Below are positions 1 to 9,105 of a DNA stretch of 33,001 nucleotides, in pieces. The DNA comes from Caballeronia glebae. GTDB lineage: Bacteria > Pseudomonadota > Gammaproteobacteria > Burkholderiales > Burkholderiaceae. The notes under the pieces are model-generated. The model ran no database searches. It was not told the origin of the DNA and saw only the letters and a program-made list of their open reading frames with translations. The DNA lies in contig NZ_FCOJ02000073.1 of NCBI RefSeq assembly GCF_001545035.1, forward strand, positions 1 to 33,001. The letters run 5' to 3'. Within the stretch, counting starts at the first letter, position 1. The number at the start of each line of letters is the position of its first letter. The translations under genes were made by a program, and so were the position numbers.

Positions 1-1
1 A

Positions 2-223
2 GCAACATTCTCAGCTAAACCTCCACCGCCTCCAAATCCCCGCCTCGCCCCGAACACCAGTTTCGACCATAACTCCCCGCAGCCGCCGTGGTGGCTTTAT
101 CAAATTCCGTATCCAGCGATTTCAGTCACGGCCTGCACACAGGCGATAATGGTCGCCGCGCTCGAGGCGGCAATATGGGGCGTGGCCTACGTGGCCACGT
201 TCGAACCGAAATCTGCGAAGTAA
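2..223 (+). CDS. C-terminal end of an unknown protein (5' end outside window)
   Basis: One frame is open from base 2 to a TAA at 221-223 and encodes 73 residues with the GC-rich third positions expected of this genome, so it is probably the 3' end of a gene entering from the left. The visible part starts with a proline run (PPPPPNPRLAPN), has a Trp/Tyr-rich patch (PQPPWWLYQIPYP) and a hydrophobic stretch around AIMVAALEAAIWGVAYVATF that could be one membrane helix close to the C-terminus. No family was recognised. Other frames in this region lack comparable codon bias. Confidence 0.55.
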   Translation, partial: ATFSAKPPPPPNPRLAPNTSFDHNSPQPPWWLYQIPYPAISVTACTQAIMVAALEAAIWGVAYVATFEPKSAK

Positions 224-244
224 AACCATCGACCTCCCCGCAGT

Positions 245-463
245 TTGGAGTCGCGATATGACTCGGCAAGCGCCGCAAGAATCCTGGCGCGTTCAATGCG
301 AAGTTGTCTGGGCCGATTTCCTGAGCCGACGTACCGGCCTGGGCCGTCGACCGTCGAAGAGTTTGCGCTGATGTTGGCTGGAGCGGTCTCAGTCTCCCGA
401 CGGCCTGAAGCAAAGGAGTTGCCGGGCTTCACCACAACTAAGGACCCACTCAACCATGACTAA
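245..463 (+). CDS. small hypothetical protein, overlapped by the next gene
   Basis: A 72-residue frame opening at a TTG (245), with an internal ATG at 296 as alternative start. I do not recognise it. The argument for it being real is the junction with the next gene: its stop codon lies inside ATGACTAA at 456-463, an 8-base overlap typical of translational coupling, and the second half (PGPSTVEEFALMLAGAV) has ordinary protein composition and GC-rich third positions. No clear ribosome binding site precedes the TTG, so the true start is uncertain. Confidence 0.4.
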   Translation: MESRYDSASAARILARSMRSCLGRFPEPTYRPGPSTVEEFALMLAGAVSVSRRPEAKELPGFTTTKDPLNHD

Positions 464-719
464 ACGCTTTGAACTATTGATTTCAGACGACGACGTCGGA
501 CTTGTCGACCAAATGAGCGACGCGACGTTTAGCTTGAGGTCGAGCATCGGCCTGAACGGCGTTCGCATTAGTGTATTGGAGACAACGGACGAGGGCCTGG
601 CTGCACAATGGGCGCACATTCTCGACCGTCGAGAAAGGGCGTACGTTGCGCGCGTGCTGGAAGGGGCAGATGTGGTTTCTGAGCGCTGCGTGCGCAACCC
701 GAAGTGGCGGCAAGCTTAG
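456..719 (+). CDS. small hypothetical protein (87 aa)
   Basis: An 87-residue frame starting at the ATG inside the ATGACTAA overlap with the upstream small gene, which would let it be translated by coupling. The product is soluble and mixed-charge (MTKRFELLISDDDVGLVDQM at the N-terminus) with no signal peptide or membrane helix. No family was recognised. It ends about 100 bases before the convergent diguanylate cyclase gene. Confidence 0.5.
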   Translation: MTKRFELLISDDDVGLVDQMSDATFSLRSSIGLNGVRISVLETTDEGLAAQWAHILDRRERAYVARVLEGADVVSERCVRNPKWRQA

Positions 720-820
720 CGGTTTGGTTTCGTCTGGTGCCCCTTGTGACGACCTCTGTCACGATGCGGCGAATCCGCACCCGCGGCGGCACAAAGGAGC
801 CCCAATCGACAGGGCGTTGC

Positions 821-2506
821 TCAGGCTCGGGTGAGGTCGTGTTCTGACGACCCGCCTACGCTGTCGGTGGCGGCTTCGGGCGCGGCCATATCTACGGTCG
901 AGAACCGAAACGCGCCCTTGCCTGACGCTTTCGCCTTGTACAGCGCCTGGTCGGCACGCTTCATCAGCCGCTCGAACGACTCACCCTTCTGCGCCAAGGC
1001 CAGGCCGACACTCGCGCCAATCGTCGCGGTGGTACCGCCCGACAAGGGATACGGTTCCGAAAGACGCTGAACAATCCGCCGGGCAAGTGTCGTGCAAGCG
1101 ACGAACGTTGCATGTTCAACAATCAGTGCAAATTCATCGCCACCGAGCCGGGCAATGATTTCTCCGTGCCGCAGCGTTTTTTTTAGGCGAAGTGCGACGG
1201 CCCTCAGTACCTCGTCGCCCGCATCATGGCCGAGGTCGTCGTTGACCTTCTTGAAACCGTCGAGGTCGAGAAACATTACGGCCAGTGTCGGACCTTGGTC
1301 ATCGCCGCGTCGCGACAGACGCTGCTGCATCTGCGCCTGCAGATAGCGGCGGTTCGCGAGACCCGTCAATGGGTCATGATGTGCGAGGTAAAGCACTCGC
1401 TCTTCGGATGCGCGGCGTTCCGTGACGTCCTCGATGATGATGACCGCGCTGCCATCGGGCACAGGATTGCGCGTCATTTCCAGCTGGCGGCCGTCATTGA
1501 GTTCGATGCCAAGCGGTCCGCGATTCGCGGACAGCCACGCCGTACACCGCTCGACCAGCTGCCGTCTGAGCGTCTCGCCAAACTTCGCGAGTCCCACATG
1601 CCCGATGAACTCCGGCAGTGGAACGTTGAGCCTGAGCATCTCAACGGTCGAGCCAAACAGTTCCGCGGTCCGCCGGTTGGCGATAATCACCTTGCCAGCC
1701 CGGTCGATGGTGCACAACCCGTGCGGCATGTGAGCCAGCGCAGCGTCGAATCGGGCAGCCAGTTCGGCATTCGCCTGTTCAGCCGTCATCAGGGCGACGA
1801 GCCCTGAATAGTGGCGACGGACAATAGAGGCCATCGCGACGATGTAGACGAGCAGCGGTGGCATGAGTACCCAGTAAGCATGGCTGGGTGCGAGCAGCGC
1901 CCCCAGTCCGAGAGGTGCGGCGCCCAGACCAATCTGCGCGACTGCGAGACGGGGCAGTGCCGCATTCCTTGATGCGACGCCGCCGAGCGTCCCCGCAGTC
2001 ACCATGATGGCAAGCGCGCTCAGCGCAGCGTCGCCGGACATCAAGCACGCCGTCGAGCCGGCACCGAGCAGAGCCGACGAAAGCATCGCGAGCGGCGCGT
2101 AGCGCGTGGCCGCGCGATGCGGGCGAAGCGCTGCCGAGCGGCTAGCTGCAACGTACGCCTGCGCCACGTATATTCGGGCCGCGATGATGCCCACGCCTGC
2201 GAAGAGCCATACCGCCGGCCAGATGCGTTGCAGGGTGATGAACGACACCAGTGCGACAAACGCGCTGGCGGCGCCGGACATGGCCAACGAGCGCGAATCG
2301 TCAAACAACGACGATAGGAGCGACGACCGGATGGCGCTCGTGACGTGGTTATTGCCCACGGCCGGCGTCGCCAGAATGGAATTAAGGATAGAAGTTCTGC
2401 CTGACATAATGGCGCGACGCGTGTTGAAGATTGCTTTGCGGACCGCGATGGGGACGAGGGCTTGCCGGATAGACGGCAAAAACCGCGGCGGACTTGATGG
2501 TTGCAC
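821..2506 (-). CDS. membrane-bound PAS-GGDEF diguanylate cyclase
   Basis: Predicted to make cyclic di-GMP from two GTP at the inner membrane. From the N-terminus it has several hydrophobic segments (about residues 75-230, for example SLAMSGAASAFVALVSFITL), a PAS-like sensor (FDAALAHMPHGLCTIDRAGK onward, about 250-370), the DPLTGLANRR start of a GGDEF domain, and an intact GGDEF signature at residues 455-459. There is no EAL or HD-GYP domain, so synthesis rather than breakdown is expected. The product-inhibition site five residues upstream reads RHGE instead of the usual RxxD, so feedback inhibition may be weakened. The longest start is a GTG at 2506; an ATG at 2407 (MSGRTSIL) would drop 33 residues, and neither has a strong ribosome binding site. 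The gene stands alone. Confidence 0.93.
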   Translation of the reverse strand: MQPSSPPRFLPSIRQALVPIAVRKAIFNTRRAIMSGRTSILNSILATPAVGNNHVTSAIRSSLLSSLFDDSRSLAMSGAASAFVALVSFITLQRIWPAVWLFAGVGIIAARIYVAQAYVAASRSAALRPHRAATRYAPLAMLSSALLGAGSTACLMSGDAALSALAIMVTAGTLGGVASRNAALPRLAVAQIGLGAAPLGLGALLAPSHAYWVLMPPLLVYIVAMASIVRRHYSGLVALMTAEQANAELAARFDAALAHMPHGLCTIDRAGKVIIANRRTAELFGSTVEMLRLNVPLPEFIGHVGLAKFGETLRRQLVERCTAWLSANRGPLGIELNDGRQLEMTRNPVPDGSAVIIIEDVTERRASEERVLYLAHHDPLTGLANRRYLQAQMQQRLSRRGDDQGPTLAVMFLDLDGFKKVNDDLGHDAGDEVLRAVALRLKKTLRHGEIIARLGGDEFALIVEHATFVACTTLARRIVQRLSEPYPLSGGTTATIGASVGLALAQKGESFERLMKRADQALYKAKASGKGAFRFSTVDMAAPEAATDSVGGSSEHDLTRA

Positions 2507-2515
2507 CGTCCGTGT

Positions 2516-2839
2516 TTACCCAAGGCGCGCTATTACTGTAATGAAATTCGAGGCATCGATGCCGTAGGATTCGTGGACAAGGCGAAGCTCGAGTCGGCTG
2601 GGGACCAAGCTGACCGTGCTATCAAGAGCTGAATAGGGCGGCAGTTCGACGGCGCGAGTCTCGTGGAAGTACCGGTCGGTGCGATGACATGCAAAAGCAA
2701 ACGAGCGGCTGTCAAACACATCGCAGTGTTGCACGTTAGACCAATTCCGGGGGTAGGAGGGGTCGAGGTATTCATCGTACGGTGATGGACGAACCCGCCG
2801 GCTATGTCCTAGGCTGCCCCGGTGTTTTCGATTCGGCAA
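2516..2839 (-). CDS. possible small hypothetical protein
   Basis: A minus-strand frame of up to 107 residues (TTG start at 2839) whose central part (RPSPYDEYLDPSYPRNWSNV onward) has protein-like composition and GC-rich third positions. It overlaps the 3' end of the better-supported upstream gene by 31 bases and ends 10 bases before the diguanylate cyclase start. The start is uncertain and no family is recognised, so it could also be a remnant. Confidence 0.4.
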   Translation of the reverse strand: MPNRKHRGSLGHSRRVRPSPYDEYLDPSYPRNWSNVQHCDVFDSRSFAFACHRTDRYFHETRAVELPPYSALDSTVSLVPSRLELRLVHESYGIDASNFITVIARLG

Positions 2840-3045
2840 AGCAACCTGTTAAGCCTCTCTCGCTGTTCCGATATCAGTCCGGGCGTCGACAATGCCTGCA
2901 GCACACGTTCGCGCCAATATGTACGCGCGAATGCGGAATGAGCCCCCTCACCACCCAGTACACGCTCGAGATGACGGATTTCTGCCTCGATGCTTAGGGC
3001 ACTGCATAACTGATTGCCCGCTGAATATCGCGGCATCTTTGTCAC
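2809..3045 (-). CDS. small hypothetical protein (78 aa)
   Basis: A 78-residue minus-strand protein beginning at a GTG (3045) that is preceded by a good Shine-Dalgarno stretch, GGGGAGACGAGCAA, which decides the start. The product is a probably helical, charged soluble protein (IEAEIRHLERVLGGEGAHSA) with no signal peptide. The sequence resembles small uncharacterised Burkholderia proteins, but I cannot name a family. It lies upstream of, and on the same strand as, the diguanylate cyclase. Confidence 0.6.
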   Translation of the reverse strand: MTKMPRYSAGNQLCSALSIEAEIRHLERVLGGEGAHSAFARTYWRERVLQALSTPGLISEQRERLNRLLCRIENTGAA

Positions 3046-3123
3046 TTGCTCGTCTCCCCGCGCTAAATCATGGCCGCAAAGGTCTGGACATTGGGCACGT
3101 AAATATGCATGTAGTGCACTATT

Positions 3124-3408
3124 TTATGATGTGGGGTTGTCATCACTCTGCAGGTTTTTGTCTTCAAAGAGGACGCTACGGATTTCCAAATTGGGGCCGG
3201 AGCGAGCAGCCGACCATCGGCGATTCTTTACTTCGGTGGCGCCGGTTCGTCGTGTTTGAAGGCTCAGTCCGTTTGCGGCGACGTCTCTGGGCGGGGTCGA
3301 GTTCGGCGCAAGCGCCTGACCGCCGAGCCTCCGGAAGTCCTTGAAGGCTTCCACGTCAAATGTCCACGGCTCACTGCTGAAGCCGCTTGAAAGGCGTGGA
3401 CTTTTCAC
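3124..3408 (-). CDS. possible short protein coupled to the receiver gene
   Basis: A 94-residue frame opening at a GTG that overlaps the TGA of the upstream receiver gene as GTGA (3405-3408), which would allow coupled translation. Composition is Arg/Ser-rich and low in hydrophobic residues, with no recognisable domain. The only positive evidence is the stop-start overlap and a protein-like patch (EPWTFDVEAFKDFRRLGG); it may be spurious. Confidence 0.28.
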   Translation of the reverse strand: MKSPRLSSGFSSEPWTFDVEAFKDFRRLGGQALAPNSTPPRDVAANGLSLQTRRTGATEVKNRRWSAARSGPNLEIRSVLFEDKNLQSDDNPTS

Positions 3409-3794
3409 TGCTCGCTCGAGCGGGCACCTGCGTCGGGTGGCGACCGTTCCAATAGACGCTGTATAGCGTCAATCAGTCGACCTATGGGAGCGGGCTTCAG
3501 CAAAAGTAAGTCCCAAAGGTGCTCCCGTGGACGAGGCGGCAGTGCCGCGGAGAGCATGACAACCGGAATGTCGGCCACTGCTGCGTCGCTCTTTAATCTT
3601 CGGCAGAGTTCAATGCCATCACTGCGAGGCATCATCCAATCGGTCACAATCAAACTAGGGTGCTCCGCGACGGCGACGGCCAATGCGACTTCGCCGTCTT
3701 GCGCGGTAAGTACGCGATAGCCTTCCCGCTCGACCAGCCATTGAAGCGGTCGCAGAATGTTCGGGTCATCATCAACCAGAAGGACGGTAGCCAC
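3405..3794 (-). CDS. stand-alone response regulator receiver protein
   Basis: A single CheY-like receiver domain of 129 residues with no output domain. The acidic pocket is D8-D9-D10 (LLVDDDPN), the phospho-acceptor is D52 in LIVTDWMMP, and the conserved lysine is K100 in LLLKPAP. Start is a GTG at 3794 (GTG GCT ACC). It is divergent from the hybrid histidine kinase starting at 3977, with 182 bases between them, so it is a plausible phosphorylation partner. Lacking a DNA-binding domain, it presumably acts by protein-protein contact or as a phosphate sink. The C-terminal 15 residues form a short polar tail. Confidence 0.9.
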   Translation of the reverse strand: MATVLLVDDDPNILRPLQWLVEREGYRVLTAQDGEVALAVAVAEHPSLIVTDWMMPRSDGIELCRRLKSDAAVADIPVVMLSAALPPRPREHLWDLLLLKPAPIGRLIDAIQRLLERSPPDAGARSSEQ

Positions 3795-3976
3795 GGTGAA
3801 ACAGGTTCAGACTCACGCGTCGGCAAGGGTGATTAGCAAGGCAAGCAATTGACATACCCGGTTTCTCTCGCACGGGCAGCAACAGGGCCGGTTCTTTACG
3901 GGGTCGTAAGGGCTACAATGCATTCAGCACGGTAATTTCTTCCAAGCACTCTTGGCACCTGCAACCCGGAGGCTAT

Positions 3977-5737
3977 ATGGCCGAACCGTCGGCCGCATCC
4001 GCAGCGGAGCGAGCGCTACGCGCAGGCACGTTAGTTACTCCGGCGCTGAGTGTGCGTCCGTATCGTCCACCTAATTTTGCTGCTGAAAGCGAAGCCATGC
4101 ATCGTCTGGCACAGGCACTGACATCCTCGAATGGGGCCATGCTACAGACGCTCTCGGACATGGCGGTCCAGCTCTGCAAGGCCGGCAGCGCCGGTATCGG
4201 CTTGCGGGAAAACGACGCCGCCGGTGTTCCCGTTCTACGTTGGGTCGCGGTCTCGGGTGAATGCGCCGCCGCCATCGGCACCACCACCCCGATTGCCGAC
4301 AGCCCCAGTGGCATTGCGCTGGAATTGGCGGCCGGGCAAGTGTTTTCATATCCGCAGCGCCATTTCGCGTGTTTAGAACGCGTGACACCCGAAGTCGTCG
4401 AAGAGCTCGTGGTTCCGATTCCGGGCGAACCGGAGCCGTGGGGAACCTTGTGGGTAATGTTTCATGACGGGAAGAATGTTTTTGACGCCGAGGACTGCAG
4501 AATTCTAAGCAACCTCGCGAATTTCACGTGCGCGGCGCTGACGATTGGCCGGGCAAAAGCCGAGGCCGAAGCGCGCGCGGCAGAAGCGGAGGCGGCAAGG
4601 AATGCGCTGGCCCTTTCTGAAGCGCGCAAGGACGACCTGATTGCAACACTGAGCCACGAGTTGCGCAATCCAATTGCCCCGATTGACAGCGCACTGGCGG
4701 CAGTGCGAAAGCTCGTTACCGACATGCCCGCCGCGTTGTCTGCCCTGGACATCGCCGATAGGCAACTGCGGCTATTGAAACGACTCGTGGGTGACCTGCT
4801 CGATGCATCGCGGATACGTCACGGCAAACTTGCAGTGCGGCCGACGTACGGATTGCTGCAGGATACCGTCGCCGACGCGGTGGCTGCGACGAAAGCCGAT
4901 ATCGATAAGGGTCAGCGCCGTCTGACTATCACCGTTCCGTCGTACCCGGTGACGGTCCACGCCGACAGTGCCCGGCTCACGCAAGTTGTGTCGAATCTGT
5001 TGTCGAACGCCGTAAAGTACACAGCGCCGGGCGGCGAAATCAGTCTCGTGGTGGAGGCGCCGGAACCCAGCATCGAATCGACGCTTGATTCGTCACCCCG
5101 CCTTGCCGTCGTCACAGTGAAAGACAACGGCGCGGGGATTTCACCTTTACTGCTGCCGCACGTCTTCGAAATGTTTGCTCAGTCCGCCTCGGCAAGACAG
5201 CACGCGGAAGGCGGCCTTGGGATTGGACTCGCTGTCGTAAAGCATTTGGTGACGGCACACAACGGCACCGTCGCAATTGCAAGCGCTGGCGAAGGCCAGG
5301 GGACCGAAGTCACCGTCCAACTGCCCATCGTCTGTGCGAGGCCGGAGGGGTGGAACTTGACTGCGACGCGTGGGATGGCTCCGATGCGCATCCTCCTTGT
5401 CGATGACAGTGCGGACGCGACCGATGCTCTTGGAACGTTGTTGGAACTCGAGGGCCACGAGGTGAGGCGGGCTCAAAGCGGCCCGGACGCGCTGCGCGTC
5501 GTCGAGTCATTTGCGCCGGACCTTGCCTTGATTGATATCAGCATGCCCGGCATGAATGGTCTGGAGCTTGCACAATTGCTTCGCCTTCGCGCGCAGTGCT
5601 GCCAGACGAAGCTGGTTTCACTAACCGGCTACACTGACGGCGCCGGAAGGTTCGAGACCGACGAACGCATCTTTGACTGCCATCTTACGAAACCACTGTC
5701 GCTTGACGACCTTGCGGATGTTCTCACTCGTCCATAG
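3977..5737 (+). CDS. cytoplasmic GAF-domain hybrid histidine kinase
   Basis: A 586-residue sensor kinase without membrane helices. Order: GAF-like sensor (about residues 30-190), an Ala/Glu-rich coiled-coil linker (about 192-212, ending in LSEARKDDL), the HisKA dimerisation helix with phospho-histidine H227 in LIATLSHELRNP, the ATPase domain with N box (VSNLLSNAVKYT), G1 (DNGAGIS) and G2 (GGLGIGLAVVKHL), then a C-terminal receiver with D520 in LALIDISMPGMNG. The ATG is preceded by CCGGAGG four bases upstream, which supports this start. It is expected to sense a soluble signal and relay phosphate to its own receiver and perhaps to the divergently encoded receiver protein. The signal cannot be told from sequence. 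Confidence 0.93.
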   Translation: MAEPSAASAAERALRAGTLVTPALSVRPYRPPNFAAESEAMHRLAQALTSSNGAMLQTLSDMAVQLCKAGSAGIGLRENDAAGVPVLRWVAVSGECAAAIGTTTPIADSPSGIALELAAGQVFSYPQRHFACLERVTPEVVEELVVPIPGEPEPWGTLWVMFHDGKNVFDAEDCRILSNLANFTCAALTIGRAKAEAEARAAEAEAARNALALSEARKDDLIATLSHELRNPIAPIDSALAAVRKLVTDMPAALSALDIADRQLRLLKRLVGDLLDASRIRHGKLAVRPTYGLLQDTVADAVAATKADIDKGQRRLTITVPSYPVTVHADSARLTQVVSNLLSNAVKYTAPGGEISLVVEAPEPSIESTLDSSPRLAVVTVKDNGAGISPLLLPHVFEMFAQSASARQHAEGGLGIGLAVVKHLVTAHNGTVAIASAGEGQGTEVTVQLPIVCARPEGWNLTATRGMAPMRILLVDDSADATDALGTLLELEGHEVRRAQSGPDALRVVESFAPDLALIDISMPGMNGLELAQLLRLRAQCCQTKLVSLTGYTDGAGRFETDERIFDCHLTKPLSLDDLADVLTRP

Positions 5738-6237
5738 ATTGCAGAGTGCGGCCCGTCCGCTTGGGAATGCGCGGAGTAAACACGGGCGCCTATAGTGCCC
5801 AACGACATCCCGTTCCAGAAGAGTTTATAGCTCGACAGGGGCAAGGCGAGTGGGGAATGGAGGGACATTTCGGGACGCCACCTCGTCAATCACGCAATGT
5901 CGTACTCGCCAATCTTAGCGAGATTGAGCACATACCGACCCTCTAGTGCTCGGGTAGTCAGCATGAAGAATGCAACGGCACTTTCCTGGCCCGCTATCAT
6001 CGTGCCGTTTCCTGGTCGCGCAATGCTCGCACGTCCCGGAGACTTCGGACTTCATTTCTAACGCTGCTTAATCCGAGCGCGCGGTCTTCACCAGGTGAGA
6101 AATCGCCGCTCCGTACCATCGAGGCTCTCCGAGAGGTCGGACCCGCAACAGACCCGGACCGTCGAAGTGCGTCGTCCGTGGGAATCGCGATATGTGTTGA
6201 CCTACAATGTCCGTTGACCACACGCGGACATGTATTC
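5738..6237 (+). other. 500-base stretch without a supportable gene
   Basis: Short frames occur on both strands, including a 32-codon ATG frame at 5963-6061, but none has a convincing ribosome binding site, codon bias or recognisable product. The right part presumably carries the promoter of the SWIM gene. No strong hairpin or repeat was seen. Confidence 0.4.
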
Positions 6238-8013
6238 ATGGCTAGCCCGGCTCATCTCAGCGACATGCTGACATTGGAAGAAGTGCAGTCACTTGCAGAC
6301 GTGAAGACATTCGCTCGTGGCAGAGCATACTTCCACGACGGCGCAGTATCAAAACTCGACGAGCGCGATGATGTTTTGCGCGCAAGCGTCAGCGGTTCGA
6401 GCCGCTACAGCGTAGAACTCAAGGTCGGACTTGGCGAGGAACTTGCCTACGCGTGCACTTGCCCGGTCGGACAAACAGGCACTTTCTGCAAGCATTTGGT
6501 TGCTGTGGCGTTGTCCTGGCTCGAAAACTCGGGAGCCGAGGTTTTTCATCAAGAAGGGCCAGCGCCGACGAAGACCAGAAAGAAGCGCAAGACCACCGAA
6601 CAGCTAATCAACGAGTACGTGGCGACGTTGAGCGGCGACGCCATGCGCGAACTGCTGCTCGAAGCGGTAGAACGCGACATGGTGTTGCGCGACAAACTGC
6701 TTTTCGCAGCGCGAGCAGCTAGTGCGAACGACCTGACCAGCATGAAGGCGGCGGTGAAAGACGCGACGCGAATCGGGCGGCCGCTCGATTGGCGTGAGTC
6801 CGGTGCGTACGGCGACGGACTATTCTCGCTCGCCGAGGCGCTTCGCCAACGGCTCCAAGGCCCAGCAGCTTCTCAAGTAGTTGAGCTCGCCGAATTGGCC
6901 ATCGCAGGTGCGGAGAAAAGTCTCGCGCAGATTGACGACTCCAACGGCGATGTGATGCCGGGAATCCTCGAACTGGCAGCAGTTCATCTCGAAGCGTGCA
7001 AGCAGACGTCCCCGGACCCGGTAAAGCTCGCGGACCGCTTGTTCCGATATCAATCTGAGGGAGCGTGGGACACGTTCTACGACCTATTGCCCAAGTACGC
7101 CGAGCCGTTGGGCGAACGAGGAATGCTGCGCTATCGAGCGCTTGTGGAAGAGGCATGGCGCCAATTTCCTAGCCTTGCGCCGAAGGATGGTTTGCGCCGG
7201 TCGTTTGACGGCAATCGAACTCGGCTCGAACATGCAGCTATCAGCCTCGCCGAGTTCGACGGCGACGTCGACGAACAGATTGCAATTCGACAGAAGGACC
7301 TCTCGGCACCGTATCGATATCTGCTTATTGCAGAGATTTGCGCCCAGAATGGACAATACGATGACGGCCTTGACCGGGCTCGGCAAGGGCTCGCTGCTTT
7401 CAAAGAGCCGGACCGACGTCTGCTTGACTTCTGCGTCACAGAATATTTGCGGCGCGATGACTCGGTCGAAGCGGATTTGTACGCCTGGGTGCGCTTCGAG
7501 CAGCGGCTAGATGCAGAAGGATTCGCGGCGTTGATGGAGGTAGCGCGAGCCACGCACAGCGTCGACCAAGCGCGCGAGCGAGCGTTCGCCCTTCTTTGGG
7601 CGCTTGTAAAGAAGGAGGAGGCTTCGGCTGCCGTCAATAAGTCGGCCTGGTACCACCCGAGGGCCCGTACGACTATCGTCGAAATCCTGCTCGCGGCGAA
7701 GGAACACGATACCGCTTGGGCCGTTTTCGCGGGTGGCCCGGTCGCGACGAGTCTCTGGGCAACCATGGCGTCAATCCGAGCGAAGACTCATCCTCGCGAT
7801 GCTATCGCGCTCTTCCATCGTCTGCTGCCGATTGCGGCGGAGGAGGGCACGAGGAAAGCTCGATACGAAGAGGCCGTCGGGATTGTCCGGAAAATCCGTA
7901 GTCTTAGAATGGAACTGGGGGAGCACCTTGAGTTCGAGAAGGAGCTCGACATGTTTCGCAAGGCATACGGGGCCAAACGTAACTTTATGAAGTTATTGGC
8001 CACGTTGACGTGA
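6238..8013 (+). CDS. SWIM zinc-finger domain protein
   Basis: A 591-residue protein with an N-terminal SWIM zinc finger, CxCx8CxH, seen as C73-T-C75 ... C84-K-H86 (ACTCPVGQTGTFCKH). It is followed by a basic stretch (TKTRKKRKTTEQLI) and a long helical, repeat-like region resembling the helical arrays found in bacterial SWIM proteins. SWIM fingers bind DNA or protein partners; the target here is unknown. I prefer the ATG at 6238 (GCGGA about 10 bases upstream) over a GTG 20 codons earlier, because the earlier extension is unlike the rest. A decayed copy of its 3' end lies at about 9815-10076. Confidence 0.85.
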   Translation: MASPAHLSDMLTLEEVQSLADVKTFARGRAYFHDGAVSKLDERDDVLRASVSGSSRYSVELKVGLGEELAYACTCPVGQTGTFCKHLVAVALSWLENSGAEVFHQEGPAPTKTRKKRKTTEQLINEYVATLSGDAMRELLLEAVERDMVLRDKLLFAARAASANDLTSMKAAVKDATRIGRPLDWRESGAYGDGLFSLAEALRQRLQGPAASQVVELAELAIAGAEKSLAQIDDSNGDVMPGILELAAVHLEACKQTSPDPVKLADRLFRYQSEGAWDTFYDLLPKYAEPLGERGMLRYRALVEEAWRQFPSLAPKDGLRRSFDGNRTRLEHAAISLAEFDGDVDEQIAIRQKDLSAPYRYLLIAEICAQNGQYDDGLDRARQGLAAFKEPDRRLLDFCVTEYLRRDDSVEADLYAWVRFEQRLDAEGFAALMEVARATHSVDQARERAFALLWALVKKEEASAAVNKSAWYHPRARTTIVEILLAAKEHDTAWAVFAGGPVATSLWATMASIRAKTHPRDAIALFHRLLPIAAEEGTRKARYEEAVGIVRKIRSLRMELGEHLEFEKELDMFRKAYGAKRNFMKLLATLT

Positions 8014-8150
8014 GGTCGCAATGACCCGAAGGACGCCGGGCGCCATGAGCGAGCGCACTCGTTCGGTGAGGTCGCGTTACCAGCCGACGTCTCCATTGGA
8101 CTCGAGCAGCTCGCCACGGCGCCAAGCGGGGCTTCGCCACAAAAGACGCA

Positions 8151-8486
8151 TCAAACCGGCGCGAAGATGACAGCGTTGTGGCGCCCGATTTTTGTGAAGC
8201 TGCGTACAAAGCGATACGCTTGCCCGTCAATCGCGCAGTCGTTCGTACCTACGTGCGTTAGGCGAAGGATTTCGTCCACTGTGAGCTGTTCGACCGTCCC
8301 ACAGATTTGCAAATCCGCCTCTCTTCCGAAAGGGTTGCCGACATACATCGCACATACATGACCCTGCGGCTCCGTCATGATGAGACTCTCACCCGCGTCT
8401 AACGAAAGCTCAAGGTACTTGGCCAAAGTCTGAAGGGACGTCGACGGCCGCTGTGTCTGGCGCTCGTCGCCGAGACTAATTATCAT
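8151..8486 (-). CDS. hypothetical protein (111 aa)
   Basis: A 111-residue soluble protein with good codon bias (MIISLGDERQTQRPST at the N-terminus, AVIFAPV at the end). No family was recognised. It follows the gene ending at 8509 with a 22-base gap on the same strand, so the two probably form an operon. The upstream GAGCGGCGAC may serve as a weak ribosome binding site. Confidence 0.65.
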   Translation of the reverse strand: MIISLGDERQTQRPSTSLQTLAKYLELSLDAGESLIMTEPQGHVCAMYVGNPFGREADLQICGTVEQLTVDEILRLTHVGTNDCAIDGQAYRFVRSFTKIGRHNAVIFAPV

Positions 8487-8508
8487 AATGTCGCCGCTCA
8501 GGGATTGG

Positions 8509-8859
8509 TTAGTTAAGTTGGGCAGAGTCGTTGCTCAAGGAGGCCGACCTAGCGGCAGCGGGTCGGTGGTGCGCAGCGAATTCTTGCAGCGCTGCGTCGA
8601 GACAGTCCAGCGCAGCTGCGAGCTGCCGCTCCCTGGCTCGAGCACGGACAACTGCCAGTCTGTCGTGCAGCAGCATGTCGAACCAGAGTTGATATTCCGC
8701 GATGTCTGCTAGGCGAACAATGTCTTCTTGCGTGCAACGCGCAGCATATCGGCCGTCGCTCAATGCACGTTGCCGCAAGACCGCACTGCGTCCGAAAAGG
8801 TCGTATGTAAACATTGCACCCCCATCGCGACAAACCAGGCGGTCGTCCAAATCGCCCAC
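8509..8859 (-). CDS. hypothetical protein (116 aa)
   Basis: A 116-residue frame beginning at a GTG (8859) with TAGGTGAC just upstream as a possible ribosome binding site. The second half is strongly helical and Ala/Arg/Leu-rich (AEYQLWFDMLLHDRLAVVRA), suggesting a helical-bundle or coiled-coil protein; the C-terminus is Ser/Ala-rich. It is first in a two-gene minus-strand unit with the 111-residue protein. Function unknown. Confidence 0.6.
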   Translation of the reverse strand: MGDLDDRLVCRDGGAMFTYDLFGRSAVLRQRALSDGRYAARCTQEDIVRLADIAEYQLWFDMLLHDRLAVVRARARERQLAAALDCLDAALQEFAAHHRPAAARSASLSNDSAQLN

Positions 8860-9105
8860 GTCACCTAAGGCGACTACAGCTTCGTAGGCATCCTTCTCTT
8901 ATATTACTGTCCGATACTCTCCTGGAACAGGCATATGTGAGGTAAAGCACGAAACGAATGAGACACTTCTGGACAAAAGTTTGTCGTGCGGACAGTGGAA
9001 ATTTGGATATAAAAACCACGGCATGGTCTTGAGAAGAACGACACTTGCGCTCATAGACGACGCTCGCTTCCACAGGCCAAGTGAACGCCCGCAGCAAGAA
9101 GAGCG

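Noticed and set aside
1226..1807. 193-residue plus-strand frame
   Set aside because: It lies wholly antisense to the diguanylate cyclase, whose PAS and GGDEF motifs explain the codon pattern.
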